Shown here: positions 31,205 to 42,952 of the stretch, piece after piece | Numbering within the stretch: position 1 is the stretch's first letter | Layout: every line of letters starts with the position of its first letter | Source of the DNA: Chimonanthus salicifolius | Lineage: Eukaryota > Streptophyta > Magnoliopsida > Laurales > Calycanthaceae | Reading direction: 5' to 3' | Length of the DNA: 64,000 bases | Assembly: GCA_013350335.1 (NCBI GenBank) | Contig: CM023538.1 | Coordinates: 62,919,080 to 62,983,079, forward strand | Made by a program: the position numbers and the translations under genes | Notes under the pieces: generated by a model | Databases searched by the model: none | The model's input: the letters and a program-made list of their open reading frames with translations, nothing else | Told to the model about the DNA's origin: nothing

Positions 31205-31735
31205 TTGTCATTCTGGTTGGCTGGTTTAGCCTCAACCTAGCTTCGTCTCGAGCCCATTTCTGCCTAAATCATCTCCAATTCTCCAGTCCTACTATCCTAC
31301 CATTGTCTGCTTTTTCAAGCCCTTCAACTTCCAAGATCCAACAATTTTTTTAATAAAGCCTAGCCTCCTCAACTCGGTTCTCAAGCCCAACCTCTCACCA
31401 TCCTTTCAGGCCCATGAATAAGTTTAGGTTAGTTTAAATATTCTCTCTTAAATTATCTATTTGTTAGTCCACAATTGATATGAATGGACCATCTCAATCT
31501 CTCTCTATCATTATGTTCCATCCAAATAAGCTGGTCTCGGTGGAACCTTAAAACTAATAAATATAGCATTTTTTTTTTTAACAAATGGTTTATGAAAAAA
31601 AAAAAAATTCATTATCTCCATTCTCCACAGTATACATACAGCTATTGAAAGATTAGAATTTTGATTTTTAAAAAATTTGAAATTTTAACTTTCGTGTTTG
31701 GCGGACGGTAGATTAGAAGCAAGTATATAGAAAAT
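31205..31735. other. Intergenic DNA; nothing recognised
   Basis: AT-rich to mixed sequence without genes or clear repeat ends. Confidence 0.4.
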
Positions 31736-32081
31736 TAGGGTTGAAACTGAGGTCGAGTTTTGGCCCGAACCCACATGACCTGACAAGAAAATCATGCTGA
31801 TCGGGTTATAATGTCGGGTCAGCGGGTCAGGTCGAGTTGAGAAGTCAGAAACCCACATTGAATTCTGGTCAGGTTGGGTTGAGAGATTTTTAAGCTAACC
31901 CGACCCAATTTAGTAGATTCAAAATACGGGTTGGGTCGGATTTCGAGTTGAGTCGGGTTATAATTTGAGTCGAGTTGGGTCAAGATGTCCGGATCAAAAG
32001 TTCAAGTCGGATCAGATCGGATTTCATATATTAGTAACTCGGGCTAGATTGGGTTTTTGTCCCAGCCCGATTTCAGCTCTA
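31736..32081. mobile_element. CCGAC-rich hAT-like MITE, copy 2
   Basis: Bounded by TAGGGTTGAAACTGAGG and GCCCGATTTCAGCTCTA and flanked by a perfect 8-bp target duplication TAGAAAAT (31728-31735 and 32082-32089). The interior has repeated gggtc.ggtcgagttg words. The 8-bp duplication and TAGGG ends identify hAT-type transposition. Confidence 0.88.
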
Positions 32082-32873
32082 TAGAAAATTAACAGATTTT
32101 GAGCATTAAAAACTTTTTTAATTTTCGCAAACTCTTTTCACTCTTATAATAACTAATCTCTTCATCTTTTAATAAGTGTCAAATCATAAGATTTTAACTA
32201 GAGTAGATTTTCTATCAATCTCTTAAATTTAAAATCTCTAATATGGACAACTCATTGCCAAAAACACATTCCATTTAAATCCCTCTGCTCAGAACTCACA
32301 AGCTCTTTGAAAAACACAATGCTTAGGAAGAGTATGTCTTCTGTATCCACGAAGGAGTCCGGTTCTCAACTGAGTCAACCAAGTTTTCTTCTGAGTCTAG
32401 GGTTTAGGGTTTTTATCCAAGTCTCTTACCCACTTAGCTATTCAGTAACTCATAAAAAGGACCCAAGTCAACTCGAGCCCAACTGAGTTTCGATGCTATG
32501 TTTCGTGAGTGACTCAGCTCATTGACAATAAAAAAGTGCTATGCTCCATTGGATTTCACAAAAGAAAACTACCTCCAAGTGATGGGCCCCACCAACCGAC
32601 AAATAGGATCCCAAAGAATGTTGGGCTCCGATCCATCTTTCACACCACTTTTCCAAGAAACCTAAATTACCCAAACACATGCAAGAGAAAAGAAAAGTCA
32701 AAAAGGAATTTGGTAACATAAGGAGGTTCATGTAATGGCAGCCATGTGATTCATGTCAAAGAAAGGGTAAGAAACTTCCATTTCTCATTTCTAAGAAAAC
32801 GGAGTTCAAGACTAACGACCCCATCGATGAAACATGTATTGTATATAATATTACAAGAATATTACACGAGAAG
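32082..32873. other. Intergenic DNA; nothing recognised
   Basis: Non-coding sequence including a stretch with gggtttagggttt (32,398-32,412), too short to be a telomeric array. Confidence 0.4.
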
Positions 32874-33208
32874 TAGAGGTGAATCTTGAGTCGTGTTAAA
32901 CTTGAATCGAGAAATCAATGGATTTGGATTATGTTTTTTTCATATTTTGGATCTGATCGAGTTGAAAAAAATAAACCCATATGAAATTTGGGTTGAGTCG
33001 AGTTGAAAACTTTAAAAACAATCTAACCCGACCCGACCCGAGTGCACCAAGTTATAAAACAACACTCGGGTTGAGTTAGGTCAAAAATTTGGATCGGGTC
33101 TGGTTGAGTAACTTGGGTAAGCAATTCGGATCAGGTTCAATAATTTTTAACATGAGTTGGATTAGATTTATTGAAACTCGATCCGACCTAACCCGAGTTT
33201 CAGCCCTA
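32874..33208. mobile_element. CCGAC-rich hAT-like MITE, copy 3
   Basis: Ends TAGAGGTGAATCTTGAG and CCGAGTTTCAGCCCTA; flanks acgagaag and aaaagaag agree at 6 of 8 bases. The interior carries cccgacccgacccgagtg and gggttgagttaggtc. Confidence 0.75.
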
Positions 33209-34562
33209 AAAAGAAGCTTTAACATTTTTGTTAATTTAAAATATTTTATTAATCTAAAAAAAGGTTCTTACCTTTTATACATGGTTTCTATATTTTAATT
33301 CAATCATATTTTATTTAAATTTCAATTTAAAATTTTCAAATTTTAAAAGGTAATTGTCTATGCTTTTAAAGACAATTTACTTATGATGGTTGTGACTTGT
33401 GAGTTTGAGCCATAGAGCGTTTGAAGGCGTGCGATGAAGTTTTTTAGTCTACTTAGATAGATTTATTGGAAATGTTAAAATAGTAATGTGTGAAGAATTA
33501 AAAATAAAGGACATTTTTAACCATCAAATTTTTTGCAATATTGAAATATAAAATTAAGAAAAAATCACCCTAAATAAATAAATAGGACGAATGGTTAGAT
33601 AGAGTTGACCTCATTATAAATTAAAGTAAGACTGAGTAAATTTCATATATGAGATCATTTTTAATTAAAGAAAATAATTGCATCTTCATGTCCCATCATG
33701 ATAGATAATGGATTACAAAACCAACTACTCAAAGGTCGATTGTGATACATGATGAAATTTCTTAATTCGCTCTATTATTTTGAATAGAAGCTTACAAAAT
33801 AATGAACGTTAAAACAAACTACAGATCAAACACATATAAAGACATAGATTTTGCGTGGTTCTTTTTCTATAAGTCAACGGGTTCAAACCAGATCCATTAT
33901 GCTCAGAGGCGAAATAACGAAGAGGAAATGACTGACTCTTGTTACAATTTTCGATCATCTACCCTCTCTCATAAAAAGAAAAATTGTATACTACCCTGAT
34001 TAAGGTTTACACAGATGCAATGTAAAATTACATAATTGCCCTCCATTAAAAAATTCAGCTTATAATCTTGATATTAGAATCGACTAACCATCATAAAAAG
34101 ATGTTGAAATTGAAGAATTTTTTTTATTAAAAGGGAATATATATGTAAAACTAATTTAATATTACCATATCTTAATTTGTGATCAATCTCTTATATTATT
34201 TATTAATGAATAGTGGCGGTTGATGATCATCATAATAATAGTTCTCACTTTGATGGTATTAAAATTTACTATCTTTAATCCTTTATAACTCTCACTTGCA
34301 AGTTTCAATCCGTACCCATTAAGTACAGTATGGAAACACTCTCTTATGGAAAGAATTATTTTTTTTTACCATGATTGTAGCCACATTTAGGAACCTATTC
34401 TCGATTTAAAAGAATTCAGGGACCTATTCACAGACATTATAGTATATTTTTATCACTTTCCAAGAACTCAAGACCACCGCAATTAGGCCTAGACTTTTGC
34501 ATTGAGATTTTACATTTTAATAATAGCCTGCAAGAGGAATGATTTAGGTGTTTTTTTTATTT
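33209..34562. other. AT-rich intergenic DNA
   Basis: No gene, clear element end or RNA gene seen in this 1.3 kb. Confidence 0.45.
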
Positions 34563-34570
34563 GTGCACAG

Positions 34571-34916
34571 TAGGGCTGCAACTCTGGTAGGGCGAGTTGG
34601 ATTTCTTAAAATCCAACCCGAACCGACTTGATATATATGGAACTCGACCCAATACAATTCGAATTCTCAACTCGAACTTCAAAATCCGACCCGACTCGAA
34701 TTCTAACCCAACACAACATGAATTCTTACCCGACCCGTATTCTAAACCCATTTTAGCCTAATTTTAGTCAGGTCGGGTCGGGTTGAGTCAGATCAGATCG
34801 GGTTAACTTGTAAAATCATTAACGACCCGACTCGAATTCCTTATGGATTTTTATTTTCTCAATCCGACCCAACCCACTTGCCTGAAATTCTCGACCCGAC
34901 CCAAGTTGCAGCCCTA
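34571..34916. mobile_element. CCGAC-rich hAT-like MITE, copy 4
   Basis: Ends TAGGGCTGCAACTCTGG and CCCAAGTTGCAGCCCTA; target duplication gtgcacag / gtgtacag (34563-34570, 34917-34924; 7 of 8). Interior words cgaattctcaactcg and gtcgggtcgggttgag recur. Confidence 0.85.
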
Positions 34917-35261
34917 GTGTACAGTTAGATCACATTAAAATGAATATAATCTTTTTTCTTTCTTATGATAATAGAAACTTTATTTTTAACATATCGTATA
35001 TGATAGTTTAGTTGAGTTAATTATAAAGTATTTCAAAGTAGAAAAATTAAAAAGATAATTATTCTGTATTCATGAGCCAAAACTACTGAAAAGAAAATTA
35101 GTCGTACTTCTTTTATCATAAATGACTGAACTTTACATTGCATTATACTAATGTCAAAAAAAAACGTTCTAAAATACTTTCTCATAGAAATTCAAATTCT
35201 ATAAATATGTGTGTACAAAAAGATAGACAAAAAAGAAAGTGCGGACACCCGAGATGTCTAA

Positions 35262-35530
35262 GCTACGTTAGATGAGTGGTTTAACCATAAATGATAGAGT
35301 TTAAAACGAACCATTAGAGATTGTTTAAAGAGAACTGTGAGATGATAAATTGAGAGAAATTCGTTTGGGATAGCTTGGTCATATTAGTAGAAAATTCAAG
35401 CACACTCCGAATGCATAGAATATGGATGGATGGCACTAGATAGAGATTGCGACCTTCGAAAAGAATATTTAGACTGTAGAATGACTAATAAAGTGTTAAT
35501 TGGAGAAGAAAAAACTTATCAAATCGATTC
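35262..35530 (+). mobile_element. RTE-type LINE 3' fragment, decayed
   Basis: Nucleotide match to the 1,980-2,345 fragment: ttagatgagtggtttaacc, gatgataaattgagagaaattcgtttggga, gaccttcgaaaa. Frameshifts have destroyed the reading frame. Confidence 0.6.
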
Positions 35531-36340
35531 TTAATAGAAGAAATTGAGCACTAAAATTAATTGATTTTCAAAGTTGAAGAAGAGAAGGTATGAAAATGGT
35601 ACGCAGGTCAAGAAGTCACACGCATTTCCAATTCCAAGGGAGAGTTGGGAGGCACGCCCTCGTGTTCTAAAATTCCAAACTCCATCTTTTAATATGTTCT
35701 GATGTGTTAATGATTTCATTCAATAATCTGTCATTGTCTCACTGAGGCTCTTCATTTCATTCTCAAATGCTAATGTCCCTTTGTTGGGAATATTGTCATT
35801 TTCAACCAGTATTTTCTCCTCTCTTGCCAATTTATTCAACAATACTAATTTTATAATGTAAAAACAGACTTTAAAAAAGAAGAAATTCACGTGCTTATAA
35901 ACTCCATAACTTCAAGACCCGCATCTGTTCAATAACAGGATTTTATTTTCAAAATACACTTGATTTTATTGTCATCTTTTGGAGTTTAAGGGGAGATGTT
36001 AGAGATGGTTATAAATTAATTTTTGTAGATTAGGTTGTTTAGGCTGTTGTATAATTGAGAATTCAATTGGTCAACTTCATGTAATTAAGGGAGATGATGT
36101 GGGCTAATTCTGTGGAATTAAGTAGAGATTAAGAGAGAGATTGCAGCAAAGATGTATATGGAAAATATAGATTCTGAATTTTTACATTGATATGTAAGGA
36201 TTGGACACGTTTGATGATGGGTCTTTAAAAGTTTTTATTTTAATTTCATGATTTTGATTTTTTTTTATTATTATTATTGTAGGTCACTTTTCTTAAGCCA
36301 TTCCCCTTATTTATACTTTTTAAAATTTAGAATATTCTCC
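35531..36340. other. Intergenic DNA with a possible TRIM LTR scrap
   Basis: Around 35,878-35,940 the text aagaagaaattcacgtgcttataaact resembles the LTR of the TRIM array at 40.6-41.0 kb, and may be a solo LTR remnant. Nothing else stands out. Confidence 0.35.
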
Positions 36341-36347
36341 TTACCAC

Positions 36348-36731
36348 TAGGGCTGAAATCGGGTCGGGATTTTTAAAACTCAACCCGGCCCGAGTTACTA
36401 ATATATGAAACCCGCCCCGACCCAATCCGGACTTTTGACCCGGACGTCTTGACCCGACCCGACCCGAATTATAACCTAACTCAATCCGAAACCCGACCCG
36501 ACACGCATTTTGAACCTCTTTAGCCTACTTTTTACCGAGTCAGGTCGGGTTTGATCGGGTCGAGTTGGATTAACTTAAAAATCTCTCAACCCAATCCGAC
36601 TCGAATTTAATGTGGGTTTCTGACTTCTCAATCCCACACGACCCGTTGACCCAATTTCATAATCCAACCCGCATTATTTCGGGTCGAGTCATGCGGGTTT
36701 GGACAAAAACCCGATCCGAATTTCACCCCTA
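36348..36731. mobile_element. CCGAC-rich hAT-like MITE, copy 5
   Basis: Ends TAGGGCTGAAATCGGGTCGG and CCGAATTTCACCCCTA with a perfect 8-bp target duplication CTTACCAC (36340-36347, 36732-36739). The interior is dense in cccgacccgacccgaatt words. Confidence 0.88.
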
Positions 36732-37127
36732 CTTACCACTTGTATTTTCTTATAAGTTCCTTCCACCAACCTTTGCCGCCCCAATCCATGCATTTGTTTT
36801 AGTGCTTTGCATTTTACTCATTTGCTTTTTTATACACTGTAGTTGACATTTCTTTCATCTCTTGTAAGTTGTAACACTGCTCTTACCTGGAAATCATAAT
36901 GTATACATAACCATTGACATCTTAGACACTTCATTCTTGCAAAAATGGCAGATATGCCATAACCATTATAAAATCACAATGTCCAAATCCAACTAGACTC
37001 TTCAGCCAAAGAAAATGGCATTTAATGAAGAAAAAAACTTTTTAAATTACAAATGATAGTGTATGAGGTTGAAAAACCAGTGACAATATAAAATGGAAAT
37101 AGCAAAATATCTAATAATTTGTATTAG

Positions 37128-37442
37128 AAGCTCAGTTGATTTAAGCTTCTAAGCAGGGGTCCAAATATCGGCCGATACGAGATATGATATGGTTTTGAAA
37201 TCATATCATAACGGCGATACGATTCTCTGCCGATACGCCGATATCTCAGCTGTATCATATCGGTCGATATATCATATCGGCCGATACCGAATTTTAAACC
37301 CCTGCTTCTAAGATTAGACTAAAAGTCTTGTGTTCGACTCTTTTGGATTTATCTAATACAGAAAATTTGTAAGTGGTTCCATGTATTCGTAGGATTAGTA
37401 TCACCTCCAATGTGAAGTAAGGATACCTATATTATTAAAAAA
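37128..37442 (+). repeat. tRNA-derived SINE (family 1) split by a MITE
   Basis: An A-box-like AGCTCAGTTGATTTAAG (37,133-37,149), close to the tRNA text TAGCTCAGTTGG, and a B-box-like TGTTCGACTC (37,331-37,340) are separated by a 151-bp MITE plus its 8-bp duplication. Removing these leaves a normal A-to-B spacing of about 35-40 bases. It ends in an A-run. Confidence 0.65.
37154..37304. mobile_element. hAT-like MITE, family B, with perfect target duplication
   Basis: 151 bp with ends CAGGGGTCCAAATATCGGCC and TTTTAAACCCCTG, flanked by CTTCTAAG on both sides (37146-37153, 37305-37312). The interior repeats atcggccgata-type palindromes. The 8-bp duplication and CAGGG ends are hAT hallmarks. Relatives: 27.4, 50.7 and 59.3 kb. 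Confidence 0.9.
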
Positions 37443-37640
37443 AAATATCTAATAGGCATTGTACCCTCAGTCTAGGCCTATTAGAGCACTCGACTAATCC
37501 TCGAGGCATGTGCAAACCTCCTTACCCAAGCATAGTGTCTACGAGGAGTAACCCTTTGGAGTGAAATGAAAATCGAACTTAAAACTCCCATGATGGATTC
37601 CTACCCATCACTCCAACCCTTTAACGGGGGTATATATTCT
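37443..37640 (-). repeat. tRNA-derived SINE, family 2
   Basis: On the minus strand: GTTGGAGTGATGGG (A-box-like), then AAGTTCGATTTTC (B-box-like), the shared body with actcctcgtagacactatg, and an A-run. It abuts the family-1 SINE on the opposite strand, tail to tail. Confidence 0.6.
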
Positions 37641-38410
37641 CCATCAGGACTTCACAACCCATAAAGAGCATCATATGCAAACACATTGTCATATTTATAT
37701 TTTAGTCAATCAATTTGAGGTCTTGAAAAGGACACTCTTAATGGGTGCACGAAATGTATTTTTTAGTTCTTTTTACTTTATATATATATAATGAAAGAGA
37801 GGATTTAAGGTCGCCGTCAGATAAATTTTTAACTATTAACATAAAATGATTGTGATTATTTAAATCTCTCAATAGCTTTCCTCGATCCCTTGTTTCAACC
37901 CACAGTTCTTCAATTCAATCACCTTTACTTGGAAAACCGATGAATCAGTGAAACCAGACCAAGTCTACCAAAATATGTTGGTCTAAGTTTCTCCCGGTCT
38001 CTGTTTCTCTCTCTTTCACACTCATTCCCAACAGAAGAACATGCAAAGGTCTCAAGGGCAGCTTCCACTACCATAAGAAAATGTGCCAAAGACTTAAGGT
38101 GTCCCTCATTTTAACTCACTTTCACGTTCCACTCTACAAGAACCAGTAAAAAAACAAATAAGGAAATCTGTGATATTCTTGGAGAGTAAAGTTAATGATG
38201 TTCTTGCACATCAACCCCACATGGGACTTCCATGTATGACAATCCAAACAATGTGAATGACACAATGTTTGGTTCAAATAACAATGACCACATGTATGAA
38301 AAGTTAAATTTGGAAAGAAAAAAAAATAGAATCCTCCCTCTAAAAAAAAAAGACTTTTTTAAAAATCCCCTAACTTTTTTATTTACCTAAAAGAAATATT
38401 AAGACATGGG
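37641..38410. other. Intergenic DNA; nothing recognised
   Basis: Mixed AT-rich sequence with no element boundaries or coding potential seen. Confidence 0.4.
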
Positions 38411-38700
38411 TATCCAAAAGACTAGCTTATTAGCTGAAATGATCCAAGTCCTTTATAAATCCTTAGATCTCCTTCTACATTTTCAATGTAGGAATAGTTC
38501 GCAGCCCCAACAATCTCCCATCAAACGAGACCCATCATCCTGTCCGTCTAGAAGATCTCCTGAGTCCACATGAGGTAGTTTGAGACTTGGCTTTGATACC
38601 ACTTCTTTAGACCTCTGTATCCAACCCAAAAAACTAACATGTTAAGTGGAGTGATTCAAATTCTTTATAAATCCCCCTCTATACTTTCAATGTGAGACCC
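38411..38700 (-). mobile_element. TRIM retrotransposon, minus strand
   Basis: Two diverged ~100-bp LTR copies (38,411-38,512 and 38,602-38,700; shared ctttataaatcc..., tctacattttcaatgt / tatactttcaatgtg) flank a ~90-bp interior. The minus strand has GTGGTATCAAAGCC as primer-binding site (~38,592-38,603), and a short purine tract next to the LTR starting TGTTGGGGC. Same family as the 27.9 and 42.95 kb copies. Confidence 0.65.
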
Positions 38701-39235
38701 TTAACCTTCAAACCCATTGACCAAACTCATTAATTACTAATTGGTGCTTGTTTTTAAATAAATTTACATATATACGGTGGAGTTCACTTAGAGTTGGAAC
38801 AATACTAATACAATAAATCATGCCATGGCCCTGCCATCCTCCTTTAATTCCACATATGAAAAAAAAACCCTAGTTTCTTGGTGTCCACTCAATGTTTGTA
38901 TATGAAATTAGAGTCTAATAATATAAATATCAAAACCCTAAGTTTGGTGGGAGCCACAGCTCCGCCTCTAAATTCGCCCTCCTCGTTGCATGCATGGCGG
39001 CAGACAGGCTCCAAACACCCGTATCTTCAATTCCACGCCACAAGTACTCATCAACACTTTTGTGACAGAAACCAAAGGAGTAGCACAAATAAAAATAAAA
39101 CAAATGGGAATGTGTTTGAATCCAAGCTTTGACCTACCTTAGCCTCTCTCCTTTATAAAATCTCACAGCCCTTCCTTCTTCTTTCCTCTCTTTTGCACCA
39201 ACACATCTCACATCAAAGCACAAGAAGAAGAAAAC

Positions 39236-42200
39236 ATGGTTCCCGTAAGATTCACAAGCTCATTTCTAAGCCTTCTCTTGCTTTCTGTCCTTCTCAATGA
39301 CTCCTCTGCACACTCTGAGCAAGGTACATAACTTCATAGCCTTTTCTCTAATGCATTAGTTGAGCAAGAAATGGTTTCATTTGATGGATTCAATTGTTGA
39401 AACATTAAAAGTCGGGAAATGGTTTCATTAGACACAATCAGATTCACTGCTTTTAAGAATATGGTTCAAAGGGACGACTGAAATCAATTTGTCGATTGCT
39501 AAACGTGCTCTCACCAAATATGCATCATGGGCGATTTCTCTGCAGAAATTCAAAAATATTTCAATGTCAGACATTTTGCGTACGTAGAAAGAATGTGTTA
39601 CCTTACTTGACCTTTTTGTGTCCTTTTGTGGGTGGTTTCTTTTATGTTGCTTGATATTTTTTGTCTACTTTTTCTTTTGTATTTGCATCTCCAGTGCCTT
39701 TTTATCTATTAATATATGAATTATTTAAAATATATATATAATTCCAAAGTGCTCTCTTCCTTATGCCTCTCTAAGTCACATACAAATCCTTTTAACTATA
39801 GAAACTACAAAATTATTAGGGTCTAATGTCCAAATAGTCCAAATCACAATTTAAGTGAATTATATATGAATTAGTTTCGAAAAGAAGAGTATAGACATTA
39901 AAACCTTGGGTGGAATGAATTTTGTTAATGAGTATAAGAATTTTATTAAATTTTTTTTTTTTGTGGTGGCAGAGCCTGTAACTGCATCAGATCGAAATTG
40001 GCTCGCCCCCGTCGGAAAGGTTTCCACTTCCGTTCATAAGGTAAGCTGGTTGCCTGGTTCTTTTTAATGCTTTTTGTTTCTAGAGAGCATAATACTGAAT
40101 GGAACATCATCAGCAGAAAGTTCAGAACGATGGCGATGAGGCTGGCCGGAGAGATGCATGGATCAAAGGAAGGAAAGTGTTGAGAAAAGAGATGATGAAA
40201 GGAGGTGCAGACCGAGATCCGTGGGAGATTTCAGGTGCAACCCATTTAGCTCGAAAATGTGACCATGAAAGGAAGGAAGGGTTCAGTGTAGAGAGTATAT
40301 TGAGTGATAGAAGTATTCTATCTATGAAGATCAATTGGGTCGGTCTTTTACCATTTAGTGCTGACTATAACGTGCCAAGACCACACCCACCCAAGAATAA
40401 CTGAAGAAATGCTGTAAAGCCCTTTTTAGTAGGCTTGCTGTTATGCTTTTCTAATTTTCTATATACTTGTGTAAGTGAAAAACAAGTGAGAGTTATCATA
40501 CAATGTATGCTTGCATCAGACTTTTAATGTTTTAAAGTAACTTTTAAGGTTTTGTATACTTCTATTTTTGTAAATAGATGAGTAGAATTCAACTTCAAAA
40601 ATCGGCTTATAAAGGCAAGGTGCCCATACATTTATAAACTCCAAGATTTCAAAGTCCATAGTCACAAGCAATGTGGGACATGCTAACACTCCCCCTCAGC
40701 ACCAAGGCTGGAGACACTCGACTCTCTCCCTCCATGCAGGACTGGAGATGCAAACCCGACCCATTGTCCTGGCACCTTGCTCTGTTACCATGATAAGCAC
40801 ATGAGTAGAATCCATCCTTAAAAACCGATTGTTAAGAAGAGGGTGTCCATGTGCTTATAAACCCTTCAACCGACAAGCCCACAGGCAGTATAGGACTATT
40901 CTAACACTCCCTCTCTGTGCCAGTGCTGGAGGCACTCAGCTCTCCCCCTCCATGCAGGGCTAGAGAAAAGAACCTGACCCGTCCCTTTGATACCCCTGCT
41001 CTGATACCATGTAAAAAACATGAGTAGAGCTCACCCTTAAAACCATATGCTTGCAAACTTTTGAAGAGCTAACTTGCATAGGCTAACAAGGCAAAAATCA
41101 TGTTATCATTTAAAAGTGGAAAGATTATTGAATTAGTCATATATCTCTCTGTTCTTAAGATAGTAAATGCCCTTATCACTTCTTTTGACTCATTGTCTGC
41201 AACTGATTTCTAATGAGTCAATTACTGAGAGAGAACAAAAGTAGATAAACTTTGAATATGGTAAAGCAATTTACTTTATTAAAATAAAGTAAATGCCGCA
41301 GATAGTCATAAAGAAAAATACCTGAAAAATATGGTGAAAGTATGAAGAGAACTCAATTAAAAGGTAATTATCATTTTAAATGTGATTAATGGAATGCTTT
41401 GACAATTTTAAGCTGTGGGTTTCCGGAGAGGAAAAAGAAATGGTGGTCGTTCCATTTGAATACTGAATTGTTTGGATGCAGGCAAGGTTCAAAAAGCTTC
41501 AGAGAATTCTTTTGGGACATCACGACCAAACACATATATTCAGGTTCTCTCTCTCTCAAAATATATTTCGATTTAGATGATAACTTTATTATTTCTTTAA
41601 TTAGAGCTTATTAAAGATGTATATACCAGTTTTATGATTTTCCTCTTTTATTTATTTTTCCTGTCATATTTTCTCTATAAATAAAACCATAGGGTTTTTC
41701 CTTAATAAAGGAAGACACCAATATTATTTTACTCTCTCTCTCTCCTCTACCAAACTCGCTCTATCTATTCATTTCTAGGCTGTTTATAAATCATTAGACT
41801 CAGTCTCAAGAAAAAAAAATTTAAACGCGTAATTCTAAATTGACTTGACTCAATAGAATATTGAGTCTACCAAATCAATGAGTTGTTATAATAGAATGTT
41901 GAATCAACCAAATCAACGAGTTTTACAAGTTGAGTCCCAAAAACTAGTCGAAGAAAATAGACTCGAATTGGTTTCAATTTTTTTTTTAGCTCAGATCAAA
42001 ACCATCCCCTCAAGGTTGTAATGGGCCTAGTGATTAAAATTGCTTATCAAAGGGTGATGCTTCATATTTTCTTATCAAAATTCCCATGCTAACAAATGCT
42101 CTGTTTCTTCTTTATCTGTTTTTTCTCTCTTGTGTTTGAAAGAGGGGAAGCAAAGTATTGAAGCCAAAGACACCAAACAACATGAGAACTACAGAAAAGA

Positions 42201-42469
42201 GCAGCCATGAGGCAGAGGACCAACTGAACATTCATGGAGTCTCATTTCAAGTTGCAAAAGCCACTTCAGTAGACAACTGCCGATCTTCAAATCCAGAAGA
42301 ATCTGTCTCTCAAGAATCTTACGCCGTAGATCGGACAGTCGAGTCACAGAAGTGGCTGGAGGATGCCATTGAGACCATGAAATTGCTGAATATGGATTAC
42401 AAAAAACCTCGCCGCAAGTCTCCAATCAGCAATGGTCATCCTGCAACTGTGGAGGATGCCAAACCTTAG
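39236..42469 (+). CDS. Secreted RGF/GLV/CLEL-type peptide precursor
   Basis: Five exons join in phase: 39236-39323, 39973-40040, 40117-40234, 41482-41543 and 42143-42469 (663 nt, 220 aa). Residues 1-26 (VRFTSSFLSLLLLSVLL then DSSAHS) form a signal peptide. The middle is hydrophilic and variable, with basic RRDAWIKGRKVLRKEMMK. Near the C-terminus is DYKKPRRKSPISN (residues 197-209), which agrees with the RGF/GLV/CLEL consensus DYxxPxxKPPIHN at D, Y, P, K, P, I and N, followed by an 11-residue tail. In this family the Asp-Tyr is sulfated by TPST, proline is hydroxylated, and the peptide signals through RGI/RGFR receptor kinases in root meristem and gravitropism. Histidine of the usual PPIHN is serine here, and SP replaces PP. 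Exon 4 (62 nt) is the least certain but is the one that restores the phase. A TRIM array sits in intron 3. Confidence 0.72.
40572..41045 (-). mobile_element. Tandem TRIM array with three LTRs in intron 3
   Basis: Minus-strand TRIM with order LTR-interior-LTR-interior-LTR: LTRs 40,572-40,688, 40,793-40,906 and a truncated one from 41,011. Each complete LTR reads TGTTAG... from its high-coordinate end. Interiors (~105 bp each) share ctggag.cactc..ctct and ctccatgcagg. Primer sites CATGGTAACAGAGC and CATGGTATCAGAGC lie at about 40,779-40,792 and 40,998-41,011. Non-coding and antisense to the host gene. Confidence 0.75.
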
Positions 42470-42952
42470 ATTTACAGCTCTACCATTCTTAGCATACTAT
42501 GCGAACTAGTACTTCCATAGTTTTTATTTCCTGGCTCGAACTTTTATCACCAAGTAGAAAGGTTAGTGTAGAACTGCTCTAAATTATGATTACTAAAGTG
42601 GGTTTTACTAATTTCATATGCATTTAGATTGGTAAAACAAGAAACTAAAAGGGATTGTATACTTGAATGTGCTGGGCCGATAGCCTCTGCTTATCACCCA
42701 ATGTTTGTTCAGAACATTTTACTCACAAGCAAGACTAGCAAGTTGTACACTTTCACTATATCAAGACTCGAAGCCTGGCCAACCCCATAAAACCATCAAT
42801 CATGGCCACACGGACGGCGAGTGTCGGCAGCGAGACCAGCAAGCTAATGATACAATCTGGTTATTTATCTAATTCAATTTGATAACTTCTACAAGTAAGA
42901 TATGATTCATAAACTATATAGTAAAAGATATCAACCCAATTCTATTGATTAT

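Noticed and set aside
32395..32415. gggtttagggttt as an interstitial telomere repeat
   Set aside because: Fewer than two full units are present.
40099..40404. 101-codon ORF as a separate gene
   Set aside because: Its first half is exon 3 of the peptide gene in the correct phase; the rest reads into the intron.
42143..42469. Joining exon 3 (ending 40,234) directly to exon 5 of the peptide gene
   Set aside because: The phases do not match at the good acceptor 42,142/42,143; including the 62-nt exon 41,482-41,543 restores the frame at both ends. A weaker acceptor at 42,155 would allow skipping, so an isoform is not excluded.
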